DNA of 6,597 nucleotides from assembly GCA_036653215.1 (NCBI GenBank), contig JAVVUK010000087.1, positions 1 through 6,597 of the forward strand. The letters are read 5' to 3'. Each line of letters opens with the position of its first letter. Position 1 is the first letter of the stretch. Of this stretch, positions 1 to 6,354 are shown one piece after another. Both the position numbers and the translations under genes were made by a program. The DNA comes from JADFUS01 sp036653215 (lineage in GTDB: Bacteria > Bacteroidota > Bacteroidia > Bacteroidales > Rikenellaceae). The notes beneath the pieces were generated by a model, which ran no database searches, was not told the origin of the DNA, and saw only the letters and a program-made list of their open reading frames with translations.

Positions 1-60
1 TTTTTTATTTATTTTTTAACCACCACATTAACTACCTATCAATGAGTGACTTTAAAAATA
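1..60. other. AT-rich non-coding stretch downstream of queA
   Basis: These 60 bases follow the queA stop codon. On the minus strand every potential start (for example the ATG and GTG codons near positions 20-30) runs into a stop within a few codons, so no next gene begins here. There is a weak imperfect hairpin around positions 22-49, with CATT pairing to AATG at its core. On the minus strand it is followed by an A-rich, not a T-rich, tract, so it is not a convincing terminator for queA. The T-rich run at 1-17 on the plus strand could be the tail of a terminator for a convergent gene to the left, but no stem is visible inside the window. Confidence 0.5.
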
Positions 61-1113
61 TTATTTTATTATCAACATTGCGTCACCGTAAGCATCAAAG
101 CGATATTTTTCATCCACAGCAACTTGATATGCGTTCATAACGTTGTCATATCCACCAAATGCAGAGACCATAATTAGCTGTACAGACTTAGGGAGATGGA
201 AGTTTGTAATCATCATATTGGCAACCATAAAGTCATAAGGAGGCACTATATACTTATTTGTCCATCCCTCAAAAGGAACGACATCACCTTGTGTGGTGAC
301 AACACTTTCAATAGCTCTCATTACGGTCGTGCCGACAGCACATACGTTTTTACCTTCACTACGAGCCTTATTTATATTATTAGCCGCAACATCTGTTATT
401 ATCATCTGCTCAGAATCCATCTTATGTTTAGTAAGATCTTCCACATCGATAGTACGATAATTACCAAGACCAGCGTGCAGAGTAACGAAATCGCTATGCA
501 CACCATGTATCTCCATCCTTTTAAAGAGATGTTTACTAAAGTGAAGCCCTGCCGAAGGGACTATGACAGCACCTACCTTATCGGCATATATAGTTTGATA
601 ATTTTCCGCATCTTCAGGCTCTACGGTCTTACGCACCCAACGTGGAATAGGCATTTCACCTAAATCATGGAGTTTCTTTCTAAACTCTTCGTCCGTACAG
701 TCGTATAGAAACCTTAAGGTACGTCCTCTTGATGTTGTGTTATCAATAACCTCTGCAACAAGAGAGTCGTCTTCACCAAAATATAATTTGTTTCCTATAC
801 GTATTTTCCTCGCCGGGTCTACAAGCACATCCCACATTGCAAGTTCTGGATTTAACTCACGGAGTAGGAATATCTCTATATTAGCCCCTGTCTTCTCTTT
901 TCGCCCATAAAGACGTGCCGGATATACCTTTGTGTCGTTAAAGATCATGGAGTCACCGTCATTAAAATATTCAAGGATGTCCTTAAATATTTTATGTTCT
1001 ATTTTTCCAGTCTTGGCATGAAGAACCAGAAGACGAGCATCATCTCTGTATTTAGCAGGATGAGAAGCTATTAACTCCGGATTAAAGTTATAGTTGTACT
1101 GTGATAATTTCAT
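61..1113 (-). CDS. queA: S-adenosylmethionine:tRNA ribosyltransferase-isomerase QueA
   Basis: QueA transfers and isomerises the ribosyl moiety of S-adenosylmethionine onto 7-aminomethyl-7-deazaguanine at tRNA position 34, giving epoxyqueuosine in the queuosine pathway. It is cytoplasmic. The 350-residue product is full length for the family. Visible family motifs are FNDTKV (58-63) followed by PARL (65-68), GEMPIPRWV (152-160), YQTIYA (172-177), VPSAGLHF (185-192), HAGLGNYR (213-220), VEDLTKHKMDSEQM (224-237), GTTVMRAIES (261-270), NFHLPKS (304-310) with SAFGGYD (317-323), and a C-terminal YRFDAYGDAML (337-347). Several differ from the most common forms (APTAGLHF, HVGxGxFRPV, STLLM), but I believe at least part of this is normal for Bacteroidales. 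The ATG start at 1113 gives the usual MKLSQ-type N-terminus. It is the last visible gene of the minus-strand cluster, 67 nt after truB, and is probably co-transcribed. Confidence 0.96.
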   Translation of the reverse strand: MKLSQYNYNFNPELIASHPAKYRDDARLLVLHAKTGKIEHKIFKDILEYFNDGDSMIFNDTKVYPARLYGRKEKTGANIEIFLLRELNPELAMWDVLVDPARKIRIGNKLYFGEDDSLVAEVIDNTTSRGRTLRFLYDCTDEEFRKKLHDLGEMPIPRWVRKTVEPEDAENYQTIYADKVGAVIVPSAGLHFSKHLFKRMEIHGVHSDFVTLHAGLGNYRTIDVEDLTKHKMDSEQMIITDVAANNINKARSEGKNVCAVGTTVMRAIESVVTTQGDVVPFEGWTNKYIVPPYDFMVANMMITNFHLPKSVQLIMVSAFGGYDNVMNAYQVAVDEKYRFDAYGDAMLIIK

Positions 1114-1180
1114 CTTAATATGTGTATGTAACTATAATACGTTATGCTTGCTATATTGTTTCACAAAATTGGTATTTTTT
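1114..1180. other. truB-queA intergenic gap
   Basis: This is the widest gap inside the minus-strand cluster. On the minus strand it opens with an A-run directly after the truB stop, which argues against an intrinsic terminator, and I see no stable stem-loop. A TTTG (plus-strand CAAA at 1164-1167) lies exactly 19 nt before TAACGTAT, but that octamer matches the Bacteroidetes -7 consensus TAnnTTTG poorly. A dedicated queA promoter is therefore only weakly suggested. No preQ1 riboswitch consensus is present. The simplest reading is a plain spacer with read-through. Confidence 0.5.
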
Positions 1181-1900
1181 TTAGACTGTTTCTTGCAGTG
1201 GCTTTAAAGAAGACATCACCTTATCAACAGTCAAGCACTCTGACAAAGAGTAAGCTCCACTTTTTGTGCGACAGAGGGAGGTTAGATGACCTCCACTATT
1301 TAGAGAAACACCCAAATCACGAGCAAAGGAGCGTATATATGTGCCTTTACTACAAGAGAGTCTAATTTTAACTTTCGGAAGATCGAAAGATAGAAGTTCG
1401 ATATCGTATATTGTGATTATGGCTTTACGCATCTCGACCTCCTCACCAGCACGTGCATATTCGTATGCACGACGACCATTGATGCTCTTTGCCGAATATA
1501 TAGGAGGTACTTGTTCTTGCTCTCCAAGAAAAGAGAGGAGCGTTTCTTGCACCATTTCTTTAGTTATATGCTCATAAGGAAAGCGGAAATCCACCTCATG
1601 CTCCATATCAAAACATGGGGTTGTCGCCCCAAGCTCCACCTCACAAATATACTCTTTCTGTTCAGCCTGAAGAGATTCGGCTTGCTTTGTTGCTTTTCCT
1701 ATACATATAATAAGGACACCTGTGGCTAAAGGATCTAACGTTCCAGCATGACCCACCTTTATCTTTTTATAACCTATATATTTGAATGCAGCCACAAAAC
1801 GACGCACCACATCAGCAGAAGTCCACCCATAAGGCTTATCGATAGGCAAGACAAGTCCTGCCGCAAAATCCATATTAGGATTTATTTCTATTTCACTCAT
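1181..1900 (-). CDS. truB: tRNA pseudouridine(55) synthase TruB
   Basis: TruB isomerises uridine 55 in the T-loop of most elongator tRNAs to pseudouridine and has a tRNA-folding chaperone role in other bacteria. The 239-residue product has the full catalytic core: DKPYGWTS (21-28), GHAGTLDPLATG (50-61) with catalytic Asp56, QKEY (81-84) with the active-site tyrosine Tyr84, PPIYSAKSINGRRAYEYAR (132-150), CSKGTYIRS (183-191) and LTSLCRTKSGAYSL (206-219). It ends shortly after this last motif, so the C-terminal PUA domain of the longer E. coli enzyme (314 residues) is absent, as is usual in Bacteroidetes. The ATG at 1900 overlaps the uppP stop as ATGA, which suggests translational coupling. An internal ATG at 1873 (Met10) is an alternative start and would give an N-terminus closer to many relatives, so the first nine residues are less certain. 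Confidence 0.96.
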   Translation of the reverse strand: MSEIEINPNMDFAAGLVLPIDKPYGWTSADVVRRFVAAFKYIGYKKIKVGHAGTLDPLATGVLIICIGKATKQAESLQAEQKEYICEVELGATTPCFDMEHEVDFRFPYEHITKEMVQETLLSFLGEQEQVPPIYSAKSINGRRAYEYARAGEEVEMRKAIITIYDIELLSFDLPKVKIRLSCSKGTYIRSFARDLGVSLNSGGHLTSLCRTKSGAYSLSECLTVDKVMSSLKPLQETV

Positions 1901-2685
1901 TTAGCAGCAGTTACAACGATAATAGCCATCCCGACAAGGAGACAATAGAGAGCAAACCACTTCAAATTTCCTTTAGCGACAACCTTAATCATCATGCGAC
2001 AAGCCAAAGTTCCTGTAATAAAAGAGGTAAGGAAACCCACTAATATCAAAGAAGCATCCACAGTAGCATCACTAAAGCCACCATCTAAAAGCTCCAAGAA
2101 ATTAGCTCCTAAAATAGGAATTAGAACCATCAAGAATGAAAATGGAGCCACCTCCTCACGCTTAACACCCAACATAAGCCCAGTGCTGATTGTAGTCCCA
2201 GAACGAGAAAGACCCGGAAGCACAGCCACAGCTTGCGACAGACCTATAATAAAAGAGTCTTTATAAGAAAGATCTCTCTGTTTTGGCTTGTAAACCGAAG
2301 AGAACCATAATAGTAATGCTGTAAGAAGGAGCATAAAGCCCACTATCATAAGACTACCTGAAAACAACGCCTCAACCTTATCTTTTAAAGTAAACCCCAC
2401 AATCAACACAGGGATCATAGACACAAGTATTTTTAGGACAAACTTTGTCTCGTCATTCATTTCGAAACGGAAAAGCCCTTTTAATAATTTTAGTATTTGC
2501 TTTCTAAAGACCACCAATGTACTAAGCACCGTTCCGCCATGCAGAGCGACAGCAAAAAGAAGACTATCGTCTTCGCTTATGCCAAGTATGGCATTTGCTA
2601 TTTCTAAGTGTCCACTACTACTCACAGGCAAGAACTCCGTCAGCCCCTGTATTGCTCCCAATATTATGGAATCTATGTATGTCAT
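1897..2685 (-). CDS. uppP: undecaprenyl-diphosphatase UppP (BacA family)
   Basis: This integral membrane phosphatase converts undecaprenyl pyrophosphate, released by peptidoglycan and other glycan polymerisation, to undecaprenyl phosphate. It thereby recycles the lipid carrier, and overexpression of the family gives bacitracin resistance. Both diagnostic motifs are present: QGLTEFLPVSSSGHL (13-27), containing Glu17, the serine cluster and His26, and PGLSRSGTTIS (157-167) with Arg161. Several hydrophobic membrane segments separate them, including about 86-100, 111-130, 180-200, 211-230 and 243-259. At 262 residues it is full length (E. coli 273). The ATG start lies 1 nt after the DUF3098 stop, and the TGA stop overlaps the truB start by 4 nt, so it sits firmly inside the operon. 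Its company with ftsX and a YfhO protein fits an envelope role. Confidence 0.97.
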   Translation of the reverse strand: MTYIDSIILGAIQGLTEFLPVSSSGHLEIANAILGISEDDSLLFAVALHGGTVLSTLVVFRKQILKLLKGLFRFEMNDETKFVLKILVSMIPVLIVGFTLKDKVEALFSGSLMIVGFMLLLTALLLWFSSVYKPKQRDLSYKDSFIIGLSQAVAVLPGLSRSGTTISTGLMLGVKREEVAPFSFLMVLIPILGANFLELLDGGFSDATVDASLILVGFLTSFITGTLACRMMIKVVAKGNLKWFALYCLLVGMAIIVVTAAK

Positions 2686-2686
2686 T

Positions 2687-2896
2687 TTATTTGTTATTGA
2701 ATTTTTTCATTATAGCATATCCCATAAGAGAGAAGCCCACAAGGATAAATATAACAGAAAGTGTGATACGCCTAAAGCTAAACATTTCCTCATTAAACTC
2801 GGTGTGCGAAGCACTCGCCCCACCACTCATAAGAGCAAACCCTATGACCGCTAGCAAAACGCTAACACCCATTAATATGTAATTTTTCTTTGTCAT
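2687..2896 (-). CDS. DUF3098 small two-helix membrane protein, function unknown
   Basis: This 69-residue protein has two hydrophobic segments (about 6-24 and 45-63). They are joined by a polar loop containing SGG (24-26), FNEEMFSFRR (34-43) and the RRI entry into the second helix. The pattern (short basic N-terminus, LMSGG at the end of helix 1, FxxExFSxRR before helix 2) matches the Bacteroidetes-restricted DUF3098 family as I know it. No enzymatic motif is visible. Its start overlaps the ftsX stop by one base (TAATG) and it ends 1 nt before uppP, which points to translational coupling on both sides. It may be an accessory subunit of FtsX or UppP, but that is inference from position only. 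Short basic ends (MTKK and KKFNNK) and the positive-inside rule suggest both termini face the cytoplasm. Confidence 0.88.
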   Translation of the reverse strand: MTKKNYILMGVSVLLAVIGFALMSGGASASHTEFNEEMFSFRRITLSVIFILVGFSLMGYAIMKKFNNK

Positions 2897-3765
2897 TAAT
2901 ATATATATAAGTCGTCGTTATTTAATTTGAGGTATCTGTTTACGGCAAATAATGTTGAAAATAGGCATATCAAAACGCCAAGCACAACGAGCATAGTAGG
3001 CATCGCTATAAGGAAATTTGCATCTGTAATAGGAAGAGGTAATTCCGGTATCATGGTACGCACACCATAGAACATTGCAGAGAGCATGAGCATAGCCAAA
3101 AATGCTGAGGCAAGCCCCTGCCACAAGGCATTTAGCATGAAAGGACGACGTATAAACCCACGTGTAGCACCGACCAAAAGCATAGTACGCATCAAGAAAC
3201 GACGTGAGAGCACAACCATACGTATAGTGTTGTTGATTGTTATTACCGACACAAAGAGCAACGCTATAAGAAACGCAAAGATGACAAGCTTAAAGAGCGA
3301 TATGTTTTTTAACGCTTGACTCATCACATCTCCTTGTTGTACGACCTCACTGACTATATTTTTATGCTGACTTATAGTGAAATTTATGCTTCTTAACGCT
3401 TCAGTATTATCTTTATTTTTAGCGATATACACCTCTAAAGAGGCAGGAAGAGGGTTTTCCCCAAGATTAAGGACAAAATCCTCACCTATATACTTATTAA
3501 AATCTTCTACCGCTTGAGCCTTAGATACAAACAATACCTTTGATACATTTGGATTTGTAGTCAAGGCATTTTTCAAATCTCCAAGAGCCTCATTGCTCGG
3601 ATTATCTTGAAGCATAACACTGACTTTCATGTTACTAAGCATACTATCTGTGACTAACGTTGCAGCATATAACAGGGAAGCAGCAACCCCGATAATGAAA
3701 AGCACTAAGGTGACACTTACAGTAGATAAGGTATAGGCTTTACGTGTTTTTGTTTTTATTGACAT
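2896..3765 (-). CDS. ftsX: cell division protein FtsX (permease-like)
   Basis: FtsX is the membrane half of the FtsEX complex, which couples ATP hydrolysis by FtsE to activation of cell-wall hydrolases at the septum. With the ATG at 3765 the product is 289 residues. It has TM1 (about 14-36), a periplasmic domain with the family motif NPLPASLEV (104-112), TM2 (157-178), and INNTIRMVVLSRR (177-189) leading into the conserved MRTMLLVGATRGFIRRPF region (192-209). TM3 (about 213-237), TM4 (251-277) and a tail ending DDLYIY, typical of Bacteroidetes, follow. The frame is open further upstream, but the only earlier starts are TTG at 3798 and GTG at 3795, and both would overlap the upstream gene. The ATG sits 4 nt after that gene's stop, so I prefer it. 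No ftsE is adjacent, which I recall as normal in this phylum. Confidence 0.93.
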   Translation of the reverse strand: MSIKTKTRKAYTLSTVSVTLVLFIIGVAASLLYAATLVTDSMLSNMKVSVMLQDNPSNEALGDLKNALTTNPNVSKVLFVSKAQAVEDFNKYIGEDFVLNLGENPLPASLEVYIAKNKDNTEALRSINFTISQHKNIVSEVVQQGDVMSQALKNISLFKLVIFAFLIALLFVSVITINNTIRMVVLSRRFLMRTMLLVGATRGFIRRPFMLNALWQGLASAFLAMLMLSAMFYGVRTMIPELPLPITDANFLIAMPTMLVVLGVLICLFSTLFAVNRYLKLNNDDLYIY

Positions 3766-3769
3766 AGTT

Positions 3770-6193
3770 TTACGATTTTCTTTTATATAAGCCACCAAAT
3801 AGAGAAAGCACTAAAGATAGGAGGATTAGTATAGAAGAGATATAGGTTATTGTTTCTAACGTTTTGTAATGAGGAGGAGCAAACTCAAATACGATTTCGT
3901 GATTACCAGCAGGAACGACCAAAGCCTCAAGCACGTAGTTAGCACGCAAGTAATCCACTTTTTCACCATCTATAAAGGCATTCCATCCATTAGGAAACCA
4001 CATTTCCGAGAACACAGCAAGCTGTGGAGCAGTAGTTGTACTATGGTAAACCATTCTGTTATCTTTATATGATGTTAACTCTATTGTAGCCATGCTATCA
4101 CGAGGATAGAAGAGCGACGGCAACATCTTTTCAAACGACTTATCTACTATTGCTGTATCATAAGGGTCTATCTCGTTGAGCATATCTATCTCAGCATTAG
4201 GGTTATTTACAACCTCAACGCTCTCCACGAACCACGCATTACCAAGGGCATCAGCATTTGGCTGCACCAACTCACCACCAGCTCCATTTGAGATGATGAA
4301 ATATTTTGTGTTTAGCATATTATAGACTCTATCGTTCATCTTTGAGAGATGTCTATCTATAAGGTCTTGATAACGACGAGGCTTAGCAGCGAAATAGCCA
4401 CCCACAGAACGGTGATATACAGAAGCACGAGCATCACTAAAGGTGCTTACAGAGAAATCAGCAACCCTATAATTTAGAGATGTATCTTGCTTTATAATTT
4501 TATCCACCTCTCGCATAGGTATTGCATTTGCACTTTCAATAGGGACAAACTTAGAATGGCTTAGGTATCTAAAATCGACAGGTAACATATCGGCAAGCAC
4601 TAATCCCGAAAGAACGACTATAAATAAAACTTTCGATATGCGCTTTTTGTAAAACAAAAGAACCGTCCCAGCGGTAAGGACAACAAAGATCAAAGAACGA
4701 ACAGCATCGCTACGTAACATAGCTGCCCTATCTTGGCTCATAGCAACAAGCACATCGTCTGGCAAGCCGAAAGAACTGTCATAGTCTGACACAAACGAGA
4801 ATATAGCACCTCCAAAGAAGGCAAAAAACAACGTTATTGAAAGAGCGATAATGACACTATTGCGAAACGCCTTTTTAAAATGAAGAGCGTCGACCTCTCC
4901 GTTGAGGACTTTGTTGAGTCCTAACATAGCAAGCAGAGGCACAGTGAGCTCCACAACAACAAGTATCATCGACACCGTTCTAAACTTGTTATACAGAGGG
5001 AAGTAGTCTATAAATAGGTCTGTAAGCCACATCATGTTGTGTCCCCATGCAAGGAAGAGAGACAACAAGGTAGCCGAGACTATCCAAATTAGGTTTACCC
5101 CTTTTATGATAAACAGTGAAAATAAAAATATAAATATTATCACAGCACCTATATATACAGGACCTGAGGTCATAGGCTGAGGACCAAAATAGGCAGGTAT
5201 TTGTGCCACCATAGCTTCTCGTTCATTGTCCGAGAGGTTATAACGTTCTTTTAATAATTTATCTACCTCTCCGTCTTTCGGAAGTCCTCCTTCCGATGTT
5301 CCCCCATTAAGGTTTGGGATCATCATATTGAAACTCTCCATTTTACCATAGCTCCATGCCGTGATATAATCTTTGTCGAGCCCATTTTGCGGAGATGACG
5401 ACGAAGTTAATATAACATCTCCACGTGTCGACTCTTTTGTGTATTCTGAAGTATAATATAGGTAATATGAATTAGCCCCTATCGCCATTAAACTAAAGAC
5501 AAGCAGCACAAGCGACTTTTTAAAAAACGAAACTATTCTCTTTTCTCTAACCGCCTCAATAGCAAATACAACAACCATGATGATCATTGTTAAAATGAAA
5601 TAGTAGAATATTTGGGGATGTACAGCCGCTATTTCCAACGTGGCAAAAATGGCAAACAAAGAGGCTCCAAGCCATAATTTACGACTATACGCTAAGAATA
5701 ACGCACCTATCATCGGAGCTATATAACAAAGAGCTACGATTTTCATTATGTGACCAGCACCGTATATGATAAGAAAATAGGAGGATAAGCCATAAGCCAA
5801 TCCGCCCACCATAGACAACCACGGATTTACCCTAAAGCAAAGCAACATAAAGTAAAAGCCGAGCATCAGAACAAAGTAGTATGCCGCTGGGCGACCTAAG
5901 AAGAAGAGGTTGTCTGCAATTTTCGGGATTATCAGACCTTTATAATCCATGTGAACAGCATAAGCCGGCATTCCGCTAAACATATTAGCCAACCATTGTG
6001 GATGTTCGCCATATTTCTCGATATGTTGATATATGGAGGCTTTCATGCCATTAGCCTGAACGGTATCAAACTGTTTTACATCTCGCCCCTCATATTGAGG
6101 CAAAAAGAAAAACATAGACACCAAAGCAAAAAATGCAATCGCTGTTATGTGAGGGATAACTCCCTTATAATTAATCGGCTTTATCATAAACAT
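3770..6193 (-). CDS. YfhO-family polytopic membrane protein (GT-C-like)
   Basis: This 807-residue protein is first in the minus-strand operon. TM1 (about 13-31) is followed by an outer loop with GRDVKQFD (36-43), where acidic residues Asp38 and Asp43 sit as in GT-C glycosyltransferase folds, and NMFSGMPAY (70-78). Hydrophobic segments then lie near 103-119, 125-143, 148-168, 174-190, 194-212 and 226-246. A large loop (247-345) precedes more helices (346-364, 366-384, 408-426, 445-468, 498-515, 519-538). Residues 539-780 form a soluble extracytoplasmic domain ending in SEMWFPNGWNAFIDG (729-743) and PAGNHEIVFEFAP (761-773), a hallmark of the family, before a last helix (781-800). In Firmicutes, YfhO proteins are implicated in glycosylating teichoic acids from polyprenyl-linked sugars. 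The Bacteroidetes members have no assigned substrate that I know of. The start is the ATG at 6193; Met3 is an alternative. Confidence 0.9.
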   Translation of the reverse strand: MFMIKPINYKGVIPHITAIAFFALVSMFFFLPQYEGRDVKQFDTVQANGMKASIYQHIEKYGEHPQWLANMFSGMPAYAVHMDYKGLIIPKIADNLFFLGRPAAYYFVLMLGFYFMLLCFRVNPWLSMVGGLAYGLSSYFLIIYGAGHIMKIVALCYIAPMIGALFLAYSRKLWLGASLFAIFATLEIAAVHPQIFYYFILTMIIMVVVFAIEAVREKRIVSFFKKSLVLLVFSLMAIGANSYYLYYTSEYTKESTRGDVILTSSSSPQNGLDKDYITAWSYGKMESFNMMIPNLNGGTSEGGLPKDGEVDKLLKERYNLSDNEREAMVAQIPAYFGPQPMTSGPVYIGAVIIFIFLFSLFIIKGVNLIWIVSATLLSLFLAWGHNMMWLTDLFIDYFPLYNKFRTVSMILVVVELTVPLLAMLGLNKVLNGEVDALHFKKAFRNSVIIALSITLFFAFFGGAIFSFVSDYDSSFGLPDDVLVAMSQDRAAMLRSDAVRSLIFVVLTAGTVLLFYKKRISKVLFIVVLSGLVLADMLPVDFRYLSHSKFVPIESANAIPMREVDKIIKQDTSLNYRVADFSVSTFSDARASVYHRSVGGYFAAKPRRYQDLIDRHLSKMNDRVYNMLNTKYFIISNGAGGELVQPNADALGNAWFVESVEVVNNPNAEIDMLNEIDPYDTAIVDKSFEKMLPSLFYPRDSMATIELTSYKDNRMVYHSTTTAPQLAVFSEMWFPNGWNAFIDGEKVDYLRANYVLEALVVPAGNHEIVFEFAPPHYKTLETITYISSILILLSLVLSLFGGLYKRKS

Positions 6194-6223
6194 CTTTTTG
6201 GCAATAACTGTTCTTATAGCTCA

Positions 6224-6254
6224 CAAAGATACTCTTTTTGGATTTATTATCAAA
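6224..6254 (-). promoter_or_regulatory. Bacteroidetes-type promoter of the YfhO-ftsX-uppP-truB-queA operon
   Basis: On the minus strand, TTTG (plus-strand CAAA at 6251-6254) is followed by exactly 19 bp and then TATCTTTG (plus-strand 6224-6231). This matches the primary sigma consensus of Bacteroidetes, TTTG (-33) and TAnnTTTG (-7), at every defined base. Transcription would begin near 6218, giving a leader of about 25 nt. An A-rich stretch (CCAAAAAG) lies directly before the ATG at 6193, which suits SD-independent initiation in this phylum. It is the only strong promoter I found for the cluster. Confidence 0.8.
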
Positions 6255-6268
6255 TAATTTCGAGTCTC

Positions 6269-6301
6269 TATGGGAAATAATAATAAATTGTAGTATTTTT
6301 G
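6269..6301 (+). promoter_or_regulatory. candidate promoter of the prenyl synthase gene
   Basis: TATTTTTG at 6294-6301 fits the Bacteroidetes -7 element TAnnTTTG perfectly. The best -33 partner is TATG at 6269-6272, 21 bp upstream, which matches only three of four bases of TTTG. Transcription would start at about 6306, giving a leader of roughly 50 nt before the ATG at 6355. The position is right but the upstream half is weak, so this is tentative. Confidence 0.4.
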
Positions 6302-6354
6302 GGAACGAAAGAGCACCACAGGTAGGTGTTCATAATGCGAATATACTTAATTAT

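Larger units (their letters stand above)
6194..6354. other. divergent intergenic region
   Basis: This 161-bp spacer separates the minus-strand envelope operon from the plus-strand prenyl synthase gene. It is strongly AT-rich and holds a strong minus-strand promoter (6224-6254) and a weaker plus-strand candidate (6269-6301), with the two -33 elements only 14 bp apart. A 9-bp direct repeat, TCTTTTTGG, occurs at 6193-6201 and 6233-6241, and a related TTTTTGG lies at 6296-6302. No Shine-Dalgarno sequence precedes either gene, as usual in Bacteroidetes. Confidence 0.75.

Noticed and set aside
1..60. Intrinsic terminator for the minus-strand operon
   Set aside because: The only hairpin is short and imperfect, and the minus strand has A-rich sequence after it in place of a T-run.
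196..663. 155-codon open frame on the plus strand
   Set aside because: It lies wholly antisense to queA, whose motifs are clear. It has no recognisable domain and no promoter, so it is a shadow frame.
1148..1167. Internal promoter for queA
   Set aside because: TTTG is followed at 19 bp by TAACGTAT, which keeps only the TA and one further base of the -7 consensus TAnnTTTG, too weak to call.
1114..1180. preQ1 riboswitch ahead of queA
   Set aside because: No preQ1 aptamer consensus or stable pseudoknot-like pairing is visible, and queA is usually not the riboswitch-controlled gene of the pathway.
2579..2882. Two overlapping plus-strand open frames of about 90 codons
   Set aside because: Both are antisense to the uppP start and the DUF3098 gene, which are supported by motifs and operon spacing.
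2918..3124. 68-codon minus-strand frame inside ftsX
   Set aside because: It is an alternative frame of the FtsX C-terminal coding region, which reads well in its own frame. No sign of frameshift.
6193..6241. Direct repeat TCTTTTTGG (two copies 40 bp apart) as a regulator binding site
   Set aside because: Nine bases with a five-T run in an AT-rich spacer is easily chance. The copies bracket the -7 element but show no symmetry or third full copy.
5951..6280. 109-codon plus-strand open frame across the YfhO start and the divergent promoter
   Set aside because: It is antisense to the conserved N-terminal part of the YfhO gene and crosses the promoter. The composition is shadow-like, with no family features.
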